From the NCBI RefSeq assembly GCF_019745455.1, contig NZ_JAIETD010000018.1:1-64000 (forward strand): DNA of 64,000 nt, in the 5' to 3' direction. How positions within the stretch are numbered: position 1 is the first letter of the stretch; each line of letters begins with the position of its first letter. The position numbers and the translations under genes are program-made. Shown one piece after another: positions 43,115-52,679 of this stretch. A model generated the notes under the pieces. It worked only from the letters and a program-made list of their open reading frames with translations. It was not told the origin of the DNA and made no database searches. Source of the DNA: Methylobacterium sp. (GTDB taxonomy: Bacteria; Pseudomonadota; Alphaproteobacteria; Rhizobiales; Beijerinckiaceae).

Positions 43115-43867
43115 TCAACGTGTGTCCCCCAGCACCGACTGCACGAGGGCAAGTGCGACGACGGCAGCGGTATCGGCGCGGAGGATGCGAGGTCCGAGAG
43201 AGAGGGCGACCGTGTTCGGGCGCTCGAGGATGAGGGCGCGCTCTTCCGCCGCGAACCCGCCCTCAGGTCCGATAAGCACGGCGAGGGGCGGCGGAGCACC
43301 CGGATCCGCAGCTTGCTTGAGAGCCTCAATGGGGTCCGATACGGCGGCATCCTCGTCGCAGAACACGAGCAGTCTTTCCAGAGAGAGATCGGCCAAGGCC
43401 GCAGGCAGACGTGCCGGCTGCGGCAGATCGGGGATGGCGAGGATGCCGCATTGCTCGGCAGCCTCGATGGCGTTCGCCCGCAGCCTCTCGGTGTTCAACT
43501 TCTCGCCCTGCGTATAGCGCGTGAAAACCGGCCGGATGGTGCCAGCCCCCATTTCCACCGCCTTCTGGGCCAAGTAGTCCAGCCTGGCGCTCTTGAGCGG
43601 AGCGAACAGGTAGTGGAGGTCGGCCTTGCCTGGCTGCGGCCGAGTCCGCTCGAGCAACGTCAACTCTGCGCTCTTTCGCCCGGTCTGGCCGATTGCGGCG
43701 CGCCATTCGCCGTCCCGGCCGTTGAAGACCAGAACGGGATCCTGGGGCCCGCGGCGCAGGACGTTGAGGAGATAGTTCGCCTGTGCCCTGTCGAGGGGGA
43801 GGATCGCCCCGGCCAGCAACGGCGAATCAATGTAGAGGCGTGGGGCGGTGAAGTCATAGGCTGCCAT
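43115..43867 (-). CDS. rsmE: 16S rRNA (uracil1498-N3)-methyltransferase RsmE
   Basis: Methylates U1498 of 16S rRNA. The 250-residue protein is a SPOUT-fold enzyme with the C-terminal SAM knot motif LIGPEGGFAAEE (200-205 for GPEGGF) and SLGPRILRADTAA. The N-terminal LDRAQANYLLNVLRRGPQD is the PUA-like part. The start at 43867 (MAAYDFTAPRLYI) is chosen over an upstream ATG because the family begins there. It is 130 bp upstream of gshA on the same strand. Confidence 0.95.
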   Translation of the reverse strand: MAAYDFTAPRLYIDSPLLAGAILPLDRAQANYLLNVLRRGPQDPVLVFNGRDGEWRAAIGQTGRKSAELTLLERTRPQPGKADLHYLFAPLKSARLDYLAQKAVEMGAGTIRPVFTRYTQGEKLNTERLRANAIEAAEQCGILAIPDLPQPARLPAALADLSLERLLVFCDEDAAVSDPIEALKQAADPGAPPPLAVLIGPEGGFAAEERALILERPNTVALSLGPRILRADTAAVVALALVQSVLGDTR

Positions 43868-44148
43868 GCCGGCGTCGTCGCGTGAGGGTTCGAGCGTGTC
43901 AACGCTGCAGCGCATTGCTCCTCGCCGTCAGTATTGCAGAAATGCAACGGATCTCGGTTTTCTCATCGTTCCCCACATGGCAGCGTCGCCGATCCTTTGC
44001 GGTTCGAAAGACGCCACATTCCTATGCGGAAAGGTCAGCCATTCGGATTGCTGTCGCTGCCTGACGGGCGAACTCTCGATATCGAGGGCACCCGTGGCAG
44101 GTCCCGGTTGATGACGCCGGGATGGGATGGGTGAGAGGGAGCTCGGGA

Positions 44149-44610
44149 ATGTCTTTGAATCGTATCGCGTTGGCGGTGTCCGCGTGTGTCGCCGGCATGG
44201 TGATTGCCGGCCCAGCCCTGGCGCAAAGTGTCGATTGCGGCGCGATCCAGAAGACGCTTCAGGACCGCAAGGATCTCGTGGCCAAGGCCAACTCGGCATC
44301 GAACTCGAAGAATAAGATGACGCCGCAGGCCGCCTGCGCGCTCTTCGGCAAGCTCCAGTCGAACGGCACCGAGGGCGTCAAGTGGATCGCCGCCAACAAG
44401 GAGTGGTGCTCGATCCCGGATTCCTTCGCCGAGGGCTTCAAGGCCGACCACGTCAAGGTCGGTGGCATCAAGACCAAGGTCTGCGCCGTGGCCGCCCAGG
44501 CTTCCAAGATGGAATCCCAGGCCCGTGCCCAGGCGTCCAACGGCGGCGGCGGCCTGCTCGGCGGTCCTGGCCTCACCGGCAGCATGAAGATGCCTCAGGG
44601 CGCCCTCTGA
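44149..44610 (+). CDS. Exported hypothetical protein
   Basis: A 153-residue protein with a signal peptide (MSLNRIALAVSACVAGMVIAGPALAQ) and a ribosome site GGGAGCTCGGGA before the ATG at 44149. The mature part has four cysteines (VDCGAI, AACALF, EWCSIP, KVCAVA) that could form two disulfides, and a Gly-rich C-terminus. I do not recognise the family. Secretion to the periplasm or outside is clear; function unknown. Confidence 0.78.
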   Translation: MSLNRIALAVSACVAGMVIAGPALAQSVDCGAIQKTLQDRKDLVAKANSASNSKNKMTPQAACALFGKLQSNGTEGVKWIAANKEWCSIPDSFAEGFKADHVKVGGIKTKVCAVAAQASKMESQARAQASNGGGGLLGGPGLTGSMKMPQGAL

Positions 44611-44638
44611 TCCGCATGACATCGACGCTGCTGCGGCC

Positions 44639-45592
44639 GTGCCAGAGCCGCTGATGGCCGATGGCAGGGTCGCCGATGCGGTGGCCGGTCATTGGGTGGA
44701 CAGGTTGGCGCCGCGCGCGGCTCGGCCCTATCTGCGTCTCGCCAGGATCGACCGGCCGGTGGGCTGGTGGCTCCTGCTCCTGCCGTGCTGGTGGTCCTCG
44801 GCCCTCGCGGCGGTCGCGGCAGGGAGCCCCTATCCGGACCCCTGGCACCTTGCACTCTTCCTCGTTGGCGCCATCGCCATGCGGGGAGCCGGCTCGACCT
44901 TCAACGACATCGCCGACCGGGACATCGACGCGAAGGTCGAGCGCACGCGCGGCCGTCCCCTGCCCTCGGGACAGGTGAGGCCTCGCCACGCCGCGATCTT
45001 CCTCGTTGCGCAAGCCCTCGTCGGGTTTCTGGTGCTGATGCAGTTCAATGGCACGGCCATTGGCGTCGGCCTGGTTTCCCTGGTGCCGGTGGCGATCTAT
45101 CCGTTCATGAAACGGGTCATGCCGATGCCGCAGCTCGTGCTCGGATTCGCCTTCGCTTGGGGGGCGTTGATGGGCTGGGCCGCTTTGTTCGGCCGTGTCG
45201 AGGTGCCTGCCCTGCTTCTCTATGCCGGCACGATCGCCTGGGTGATCGGATACGACACCATCTATGCGGTGCAGGACATCGAAGACGACGAGATCGCGGG
45301 CATTCGCTCCTCGGCCCGCTTCTTCGGGGCCATCGTCAGGCCTGCAGTGGGTCTCTTCTACGCTGCGGCGGCGCTCGGGATCGGTCTCGCCGCCTGGCTT
45401 TCGGGAACCGGCGTCATGGGATGGCTTGGGCTCGTGCTCTTTGCAGGGCATCTCTCAAGTCAGGTTCTGCGATTGCGGGAGAGGGATGGGCGCCGCGCCC
45501 TTGCCCTGTTCCGGTCTAACCGCGACGCGGGTCTGATCCTGTTCGCCGGTCTCGCCGCCGACGCGATATTGCAGGCCTGGCTTCGGGCCTAA
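44639..45592 (+). CDS. ubiA: 4-hydroxybenzoate polyprenyltransferase UbiA
   Basis: Inner-membrane prenyltransferase that attaches the polyprenyl chain to 4-hydroxybenzoate in ubiquinone synthesis. The 317-residue protein has about eight to nine membrane segments. It has both catalytic aspartate motifs: NDIADRDID at 89-97 and YAVQDIEDDEIAG near 213-226. The start is the GTG at 44639; an ATG at 44654 is possible. The short gap to the preceding exported-protein gene (28 bp) suggests cotranscription. Confidence 0.95.
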   Translation: MPEPLMADGRVADAVAGHWVDRLAPRAARPYLRLARIDRPVGWWLLLLPCWWSSALAAVAAGSPYPDPWHLALFLVGAIAMRGAGSTFNDIADRDIDAKVERTRGRPLPSGQVRPRHAAIFLVAQALVGFLVLMQFNGTAIGVGLVSLVPVAIYPFMKRVMPMPQLVLGFAFAWGALMGWAALFGRVEVPALLLYAGTIAWVIGYDTIYAVQDIEDDEIAGIRSSARFFGAIVRPAVGLFYAAAALGIGLAAWLSGTGVMGWLGLVLFAGHLSSQVLRLRERDGRRALALFRSNRDAGLILFAGLAADAILQAWLRA

Positions 45593-45609
45593 GGACAGTT
45601 CAGGACAGT

Positions 45610-46122
45610 TCAGGACAGCGCGCCGCTGATGATCTCCGATTCGCCGCGATGGATCAGCGGCCGGACGGGCAATTGCCCTGTCTTGCGGCGGACGAGAAAG
45701 CGGGGACGCCTGTTGCTCAAGGATCCATGCCGCCGACGCTGACGGGTGGTTCCGAGAGAAACCGGCCCGATCTGGCGCGAGACGGTGGCAAGCTGCCCGT
45801 CCTCGCGGACGATCATCCGCGGCAGGCCCGACTTGGCGGCGACATCGCGCCAGATGGCGACGACGTCGTCCTCATGGAATGGCCCGAGCCTTCCAAGCGT
45901 CTGGCCCTCGGCATCGACGACGAGGAGCGCGAAGCAATCGTCACCGCAAGCCTCGGGATCGTCCCCAGCAAAGCTCAGGGCGATCCCGGCGGGGCTGCTG
46001 CTGCCGGGAATACGTCCGAACATAGGGAGACGGGATACGACGAGACCGGTGATGGAGGCAGATATGCCATCCTGGCCGATGACCTCATGCGCCTCAGTGA
46101 AAATGGTTGCTGAAGTCTTCAT
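45610..46122 (-). CDS. Hypothetical protein (170 aa)
   Basis: A 170-residue protein, moderately acidic in its first half and basic at the end (RQRRRHGSLSNRRPRFLVRRKTGQ). No signal peptide or membrane segment. I do not recognise a family. The stop overlaps short direct repeats of CAGGACAGTT (45592-45618) that follow ubiA. It is convergent with ubiA and divergent from the CysQ-like gene. Codon bias supports it as a gene. Confidence 0.65.
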   Translation of the reverse strand: MKTSATIFTEAHEVIGQDGISASITGLVVSRLPMFGRIPGSSSPAGIALSFAGDDPEACGDDCFALLVVDAEGQTLGRLGPFHEDDVVAIWRDVAAKSGLPRMIVREDGQLATVSRQIGPVSLGTTRQRRRHGSLSNRRPRFLVRRKTGQLPVRPLIHRGESEIISGALS

Positions 46123-46427
46123 CGCGAAGGTTGCTTTCTAGCTTGCTAATGCACAGTCTCACTGCGCGTCATGACAAGCATATTTGGGTCAGATCTCCTT
46201 TAGACGCCTTAAGAGTGACAGTTAAGCGATCGTGGCTCCGATGAAAGCCATCGGAATGCTCAACGGTTCCTTGCCATGATCATCGAGAGGTGCGGCATCC
46301 CCACCGAAGCGCCGTCCTTGTGGCGTCCCTGGCCGCGCCCTACAACGCAATGGGCGACGGCTTGCGTCTCGCTCGGAGATTCGGTCTGCCTTGGAGCGGC
46401 CGGCCATCCCAAGCCGTACGGAGCCGT
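46123..46427. other. Divergent intergenic region
   Basis: A 305-bp gap between the 170-residue hypothetical gene and the CysQ-like gene. It should contain both promoters. No coding, RNA or repeat feature stands out. Confidence 0.4.
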
Positions 46428-47252
46428 ATGTCCGCCTCGCTTTCTTCCACTGCCGCGCGTGCCCTGCTCCCCGCTTTGCGCGAGACGATCCGCGAGGCGG
46501 CAGGCCTTGCATTGCCGTTCTTCCAGGCCGGAAGCCAAACGCGGGCGAGGGTCTGGTCGAAGGCGGGCGGCTCTCCGGTAACGGAGGCCGATGTTGCGGT
46601 GGACACCTTCCTAAAGGTGCGGCTCAGCAGCCTTCTGCCCGAGGCAGCTTGGCTCTCCGAGGAAACCGTCGACGACGCGGCACGGCTCGGCAACGATCTC
46701 GTCTGGATCGTCGATCCCATCGACGGCACACGCGCCTTCCTGTCAGGTCATCCGGATTGGTCGATCGCCGTCGCGCTGCTGATCGGCGGCGCGCCTGCCC
46801 TCGGATTCGTCCATGCGCCGGTAACAGATCGCTTCTACGAGGCCTCCGCGGGCGGTGGGGCAACGTGCAACGGCCAAGTCATTTCAGCTTCCCGGCAGAC
46901 GGTGCTGGAAAGCGCTCGGGTCACCGGACCGAAGCCGATGATCGACCGCCTCGCGCGCGGTGGAACCAAAGCCGGTGCGAAACCGAGCTTCGTTCACGTC
47001 GACCGGGTTCCTTCCCTCGCCCTGCGCATCGCTCGCGTGGCCGAAGGTTCGATCGATATCGGACTTGTTTCGTCGGATGCGCGGGACTGGGATCTGGCCG
47101 CCGCAGATCTTCTCCTGCGGGAAGCTGGCGGGGTGGTCAGCGATCTCGATGGCCGAGCCACCGTCTACAATCGTACGGACCCTGTCCACGGCGAACTGGT
47201 TGCCGTCTCAGGCGGCATGAAAGATGCGGTGTTGGACGCTTTCTCGCGATAG
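46428..47252 (+). CDS. cysQ: 3'(2'),5'-bisphosphate nucleotidase / inositol-phosphatase family (CysQ-like)
   Basis: A 274-residue Mg-dependent phosphatase of the inositol-monophosphatase superfamily. The metal motif DPIDGT is at 96-101, with E79 in the LSEET segment and the second metal site WDLAAADLLLREAGG near 222. Similarity and length fit CysQ, which removes phosphate from PAP, a by-product of sulfate activation, but an inositol-phosphatase role cannot be excluded. The start at 46428 (MSASLSSTAARALL) removes an implausible N-terminal extension. Confidence 0.85.
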   Translation: MSASLSSTAARALLPALRETIREAAGLALPFFQAGSQTRARVWSKAGGSPVTEADVAVDTFLKVRLSSLLPEAAWLSEETVDDAARLGNDLVWIVDPIDGTRAFLSGHPDWSIAVALLIGGAPALGFVHAPVTDRFYEASAGGGATCNGQVISASRQTVLESARVTGPKPMIDRLARGGTKAGAKPSFVHVDRVPSLALRIARVAEGSIDIGLVSSDARDWDLAAADLLLREAGGVVSDLDGRATVYNRTDPVHGELVAVSGGMKDAVLDAFSR

Positions 47253-47316
47253 CACCACCGAACCTGGCGATGACCCTGGAGGCAGTATCGAGCCCGCGTG
47301 CCTCCTTTGAACATGG

Positions 47317-47347
47317 AAAAGCCAGCGGCCTTCTCAGGTCCGCTGGC
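47317..47347 (-). terminator. Rho-independent terminator of the 81-aa gene
   Basis: On the minus strand the stem GCCAGCGG / CCGCTGGC (47347-47340 with 47328-47321) has an 11-base loop and is followed by TTTT (47320-47317). It lies 10 bp after the stop of the small gene at 47358. Confidence 0.8.
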
Positions 47348-47357
47348 CATGCTCAGA

Positions 47358-47603
47358 TCAGGCGCTCTCGCGAAGGGCGACGGCAGATGGGGCCAGTCCA
47401 AACCGCTCGGCGAGATGCCAACGCAGTTCGCGGGGAGAGTGATAGTTATAAGAGCTATCGATGAGGTCCGTCAGGTCGACGGAGTTGGTCTTGCTGTCAC
47501 TGCAAAGACCGAAGGGCGCCTCGCGCAGGCGGGCCACCTTGAAGGTCGCCGCATCCGTGACAGGCGACCGGACGCCACAACGGCGCGTATATTCGAACAA
47601 CAT
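47358..47603 (-). CDS. Small hypothetical protein (81 aa)
   Basis: An 81-residue protein (MLFEYTRRCGVRSPVTDAATF...) with a conserved-looking core, SYNYHSPRELRWHLAERFGLAPSAV. No signal or membrane segment. A clear rho-independent terminator 10 bp after the stop supports the gene and its direction. Convergent with the CysQ-like gene. Family not recognised. Confidence 0.6.
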   Translation of the reverse strand: MLFEYTRRCGVRSPVTDAATFKVARLREAPFGLCSDSKTNSVDLTDLIDSSYNYHSPRELRWHLAERFGLAPSAVALRESA

Positions 47604-47817
47604 TCGAGTTTCGAGTACTTTCGTTCTTGATTGGGCCGTAGCGCAGTGGCCGGCCGATATGTTACTGATTGGCCTTGAGGTCGAGCGACCTTTCCGACGG
47701 ATCTATTGTTTTGCCGTCCGGCAACATCCTCCCGCAAGAGAAGGTCGTCGGAAAGCGGAGACCGGTCTTGTATCCGGCGTGGCGACGCCGACCTAGCAGG
47801 TCGGTCGCGAGAGGACC

Positions 47818-48027
47818 TTAGGCCGCCTGGAGATTTCCAGCCGAGTCCTTGCCGCTGCGCTTGTCCGTCTGGATCTCGTAGGAGATCTTCTGGCCCTCGA
47901 CGAGGTTGCGCATGCCAGCCCGCTCGACTGCGGAGATGTGAACGAACACATCCTTGCCGCCGTCATCCGGCTGGATGAAGCCGTAGCCCTTGGTCTCGTT
48001 GAACCACTTAACAGTGCCGGTATTCAC
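47818..48027 (-). CDS. Cold-shock protein (CspA family)
   Basis: A 69-residue single cold-shock domain. RNP1 is KGYGFI (13-18) and RNP2 is VFVH (27-30); the protein starts [10 protein letters not shown] from a GTG at 48027. It binds single-stranded nucleic acid. The long non-coding upstream region (nearly 300 bp) is compatible with a regulated 5' UTR, as in many csp genes. The end AGNLQAA is typical of alphaproteobacterial Csps. Confidence 0.96.
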   Translation of the reverse strand: MNTGTVKWFNETKGYGFIQPDDGGKDVFVHISAVERAGMRNLVEGQKISYEIQTDKRSGKDSAGNLQAA

Positions 48028-48325
48028 GAATAAAACCTCGTATCGTTTACGTCCCGACAACGCTTGCCCATCACTGGACGATACGAAGCGGGTATTTTCA
48101 GTCTTGCGGAAACGAAAGGACCTGGACGTTGGCACCGATCGAGCACCGATCCCTCCCCTTTCCGCAAGCCACTACTTAGGCCCATGATGCGGCGGCAACA
48201 AGGCGCCTTAGCCGAGGGAATCGGCGCCGACGCCGCGAGATTGCGTGATAGATGGCGTCCCAGACCTGTGTTCTTTGACCCGGCGAGATCATATAAGGGT
48301 TCGACCCCAAACAGTTAGGCGATCC

Positions 48326-48715
48326 ATGGCGGGTATCTCTGTTTCCCTTGAAGGTGCGAACATCCAGCTCTCTTTTCAGAAGGACGAGCAATCCACGGCC
48401 GTCGTGATGGATGCGCGAGCCGCTCGTGCGCTCGTCCGAGCGGTTGGCCAATTGCTTACGGCTATCGACGAACCCGACGACGGCGATCTGCCTGACGATC
48501 TCGCGGACGAGGATATCGCGATGCTGGAAGTCACCTCTTCCGCGATCGAAGTGGGAACCGATGAACGGGGGCAAGCTGTCGTCGCATTGCAGGCCGGAGC
48601 TCTGCCGCCGTTCCAGCTCCGGCTGACCGACGAAGAGGCCCGCCATGTCGCAACCAGTCTATCGGAAATACTGAGCGCCCCACGCGACGTTCGCGCGTCG
48701 CATGGGGATCATTGA
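48326..48715 (+). CDS. Hypothetical acidic protein (129 aa)
   Basis: A 129-residue acidic protein (MAGISVSLEGANIQLSFQKD...) with a D/E-rich central stretch DEPDDGDLPDDLADEDIAM. It looks beta-rich and soluble, without signal or membrane segment. Family not recognised. Codon bias and the ATG at 48326 are reasonable. Convergent with the Pro-rich gene downstream. Confidence 0.65.
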   Translation: MAGISVSLEGANIQLSFQKDEQSTAVVMDARAARALVRAVGQLLTAIDEPDDGDLPDDLADEDIAMLEVTSSAIEVGTDERGQAVVALQAGALPPFQLRLTDEEARHVATSLSEILSAPRDVRASHGDH

Positions 48716-48721
48716 GCAGAC

Positions 48722-48940
48722 TTACAGTCTCACGCCGGGGTCGGTCGGCACGCCCGGGAGATAGTCAGGCTCGCTGCCTGGACCGCCGGGCTCGCCAATT
48801 CCGGGATCGTCGACAGGATAGGGCGAGCGCGGACCGGTCGGCCCGATGTCAGGCGTTTCGTCGGGTGGCGGCGGCATTGGAAGGTCGCCGGGAATGCCGC
48901 CGGGCAAGGGTTCGGGGATCGGTAGGCCTGGATTGGCCAT
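48722..48940 (-). CDS. Small Pro-rich hypothetical protein
   Basis: A 72-residue protein made largely of Pro and Gly (NPGLPIPEPLPGGIPGD, MPPPPDETPDIGPTG). No signal peptide. The start at 48940 has GAGG upstream. An EcfG-type promoter ends 39 bp before it, so it probably belongs to the general-stress regulon. Similar short Pro-rich proteins occur in Methylobacterium. Function unknown. Confidence 0.68.
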   Translation of the reverse strand: MANPGLPIPEPLPGGIPGDLPMPPPPDETPDIGPTGPRSPYPVDDPGIGEPGGPGSEPDYLPGVPTDPGVRL

Positions 48941-48978
48941 GCAGAGCCTCCTGTTTCGGTTGTCGGGTATGCTCAACC

Positions 48979-49003
48979 AACCGGCGCCCCCAGACAGGGT
49001 TCC
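48979..49003 (-). promoter_or_regulatory. EcfG-type general-stress promoter, Pro-rich gene
   Basis: On the minus strand GGAAC (49003-48999), a 17-bp spacer and GTT (48981-48979). It ends 39 bp upstream of the start codon at 48940. Confidence 0.65.
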
Positions 49004-49024
49004 ATCTGTGGTGCCCCACCCGCC

Positions 49025-50716
49025 TCAGCCGCGCGGCGCTCTCTCGCTGCCCGCCAGGACCTCGATCAGCATGGAGGATTGCAGCGGCCGATCGTATTCG
49101 TCGCGGACTCTCACCGTGATGCAGTGGGTGCCGGCCAGCAGCGTCTCTGGAAGACGCGCGGTCCAGATGTGGCTCGATGGTTCCGCCTTGACCCACGGTT
49201 TCCTGGTGTCGGGATAGCGAAGGAAGAGTTCGGCCACGAATGGGTCGGGCCGCCTCCGCCGGGTCATCGGGATCGCCTCGCCATCGCCGATCGTGTAGGC
49301 GACCCTCGTCTTCGGGCCCCCATCGAAGACATTGACGACGAGGTCGGTGGCCGGGACGCTCTCGAGGGCGATCGGCGAGCGCAGAGTCTGAGTGGGACGG
49401 TATTCCTTCAGAACCTCGGCGGCCCCGCCCCGGAACTGGCTCTCGAGCATGATCCGCATCGCCTCGTCGGGCTCGCCTTGCGCCGAGCGGTAGCGCGTGA
49501 CGTAACGATCACCGTCGATCGAAAGCATGTGAAATCCGTTCGGCGTGCCGTCGCGGCTATCTGCGGAGGGAATTCCGGTCCGCACGCTCGGCCCGCTCCA
49601 CCACGACCCAGAGACGGCGGTGAGGACGTGGTGATGATGGCTATCGCGCGGGTAATGATGCTCGGTGGTGTGGGTGTGCCCGGCGATGCTGACAACGCGG
49701 CGCCCTTCCAGGAGCGCGAGGAGCGCGTCCCGGTCGGTGGTGTTCTGGCGCGGGTCGTTGGGATCGAGGTCGGTGAAGAGCGGGATGTGCATCGCCACCA
49801 CGACGAGCCGGTCGCGCGGCGTCTCCGTCAACACGTTGGCGATGAAGGCGAGCTGGCGCTCCCCGATCCGGCCCTCGTAACGACCGATGCCGTCACCCTT
49901 GCCAGAGGCGGCGCCGAGATAATGGACGTTGTCGAGCATCAGGAAGAGCGCCTTGCCGTGATGGAAGGCGTAGTAGGGCGCGCCGAAGACCTGCTTGAAA
50001 GTCTCGCGGCTGTAGCGGGCGTCGGCGGCTTCGAAATTGAGGTCGTGATTGCCGCCGATGTGGAACCACGGAACGCCGATGCGGCCAATGATGCGGTTGG
50101 AGCGACCGTAGAATGATAGGTCGTCGAACAGGATGTCACCGGTGGTGATGCCGAACGCCGCCGACGTGCCGAGAACCCTGGCCACCGCCGTGTCGCGCAC
50201 ATGACCGAGTTCGATCGGGCTCTCCGGCTGCGGATCCGTAAAGAGGATCGCCTCGAAGGCGTCGGGCTCGAACCGGGGCGTCAGGCCGAAATCAATGGAG
50301 GCGGGCATTGGCCCCGTCGGCGCGATGCCGCGATAGCGTAGGGCGAGCTCCGGCGGCGTTCCGCTCGGGTGATGGATGTAGCTGAAGCGCGGAATGTTGT
50401 CGGCGTCGTGTGGCAGCGCGTAGCCGGCCGGCTTCACGACGAAGATGATGTCTTCGTCCGCGACGGCGAGCGCGTAGCGACCATCTTGATCCGTACGAAC
50501 GATGTCGCGCCCGTTTGAGACAAGAACCCCAGGGAGCCCGACCGTTTCAGCCTTCGCGCCCTGCGCTACCTTCGCGGCATCGTAGACGAGGCCTCGCGCA
50601 GTCAGGACGGAGGTCTGCGCCGTCGCTATGCTGGAGCGCAGGCTGCTTGCGGCTAGCCCTATGGCCACGGCTCCGGCCATCGTCTCGCGCCGGGTCGGGT
50701 TCCGCAGGTCCGTCAT
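49025..50716 (-). CDS. Exported calcineurin-like phosphoesterase
   Basis: A 563-residue metallophosphoesterase. The start has a twin-arginine signal (TRRETMAGAVAIGLAASSL), so it is folded in the cytoplasm and exported by Tat. The metal motifs of calcineurin-like enzymes are present: FTDPQ, GDILFDDL, GGNHDLNF, MHIPLF and GHTHTTEH. An N-terminal beta-sandwich-type region (about 35-130) and a C-terminal beta-rich domain flank the catalytic core, as in the family with calcineurin-like N- and C-terminal domains. The substrate is not clear. Confidence 0.9.
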   Translation of the reverse strand: MTDLRNPTRRETMAGAVAIGLAASSLRSSIATAQTSVLTARGLVYDAAKVAQGAKAETVGLPGVLVSNGRDIVRTDQDGRYALAVADEDIIFVVKPAGYALPHDADNIPRFSYIHHPSGTPPELALRYRGIAPTGPMPASIDFGLTPRFEPDAFEAILFTDPQPESPIELGHVRDTAVARVLGTSAAFGITTGDILFDDLSFYGRSNRIIGRIGVPWFHIGGNHDLNFEAADARYSRETFKQVFGAPYYAFHHGKALFLMLDNVHYLGAASGKGDGIGRYEGRIGERQLAFIANVLTETPRDRLVVVAMHIPLFTDLDPNDPRQNTTDRDALLALLEGRRVVSIAGHTHTTEHHYPRDSHHHHVLTAVSGSWWSGPSVRTGIPSADSRDGTPNGFHMLSIDGDRYVTRYRSAQGEPDEAMRIMLESQFRGGAAEVLKEYRPTQTLRSPIALESVPATDLVVNVFDGGPKTRVAYTIGDGEAIPMTRRRRPDPFVAELFLRYPDTRKPWVKAEPSSHIWTARLPETLLAGTHCITVRVRDEYDRPLQSSMLIEVLAGSERAPRG

Positions 50717-50785
50717 CGCTCTCGCTCTCCTCGTGATGAGGGAGAGCGCATCAGAGTGTGACGACCGTTACGTGACGGTCTCGAT

Positions 50786-51076
50786 TCAGCGCTTGGCGGC
50801 TTCGGCCCGTTTAGGCTTCGCCTTCTCGGGCGCAGTTCCGGCGATCAACTCCGACAGGTGGCGCTGGTCGAGGCCGCTGGCGGCGTCCTTTGGTTTCGGA
50901 GGCTCCACCGAAGGACGAGGCGAGATCGAGCCGGTCGTGACCGGATCCGGCATCGCCGCGACGGCCCGGTTGTCGGGCGCGGGATCGCGCTGAACCCGCA
51001 TCGCCCAGTGAGCCGCAGTTGAGAGCACGGCGATCGCGAGGATGGCCTTGATGCCGCCCGTCAGAAGGCGTCGCAT
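50786..51076 (-). CDS. Hypothetical membrane-anchored protein (96 aa)
   Basis: A 96-residue protein with one N-terminal hydrophobic segment (about 8-25, IKAILAIAVLSTAAHWAM), followed by a Pro-rich linker and a basic C-terminus (APEKAKPKRAEAAKR). Probably anchored in the inner membrane with a short periplasmic part. No family recognised. Confidence 0.6.
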   Translation of the reverse strand: MRRLLTGGIKAILAIAVLSTAAHWAMRVQRDPAPDNRAVAAMPDPVTTGSISPRPSVEPPKPKDAASGLDQRHLSELIAGTAPEKAKPKRAEAAKR

Positions 51077-51263
51077 GGTCGTGTAACCCAGGGCTCGGCG
51101 AGGATCGGAGATCGGTTCCCCGATCGAGCACCATCCTCAGCGAAGATCCCTAATGCAGCCCTTCAGGCTGCCGAACTGCGCTGTCCCGGAACGAAGCAGG
51201 GACAGCACTCGTCAACGTCGCGACCGGCCTCGGCTTCTTCCGGGCAAGCCGGGAGCCTCGTCT

Positions 51264-52538
<1,275 letters not shown>

Positions 52539-52679
52539 CTAGAGATGCCGGCAGACCCGGGCAAGATGCGTGTGACCCGCGCATCGCCGCCCTGCAGCGG
52601 AAGCGGACCTCGCCCGGCCCCTCGCTTGGCGATGAAACCGCATCATCGCACAGACCATCGAAGAGGAAACCGTGTCGCC

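Noticed and set aside
47638..47720. A tRNA-like beginning (GGGCCGTAGCGCAGTGG)
   Set aside because: No matching acceptor arm, anticodon stem or T loop follows, so it is not a tRNA gene.
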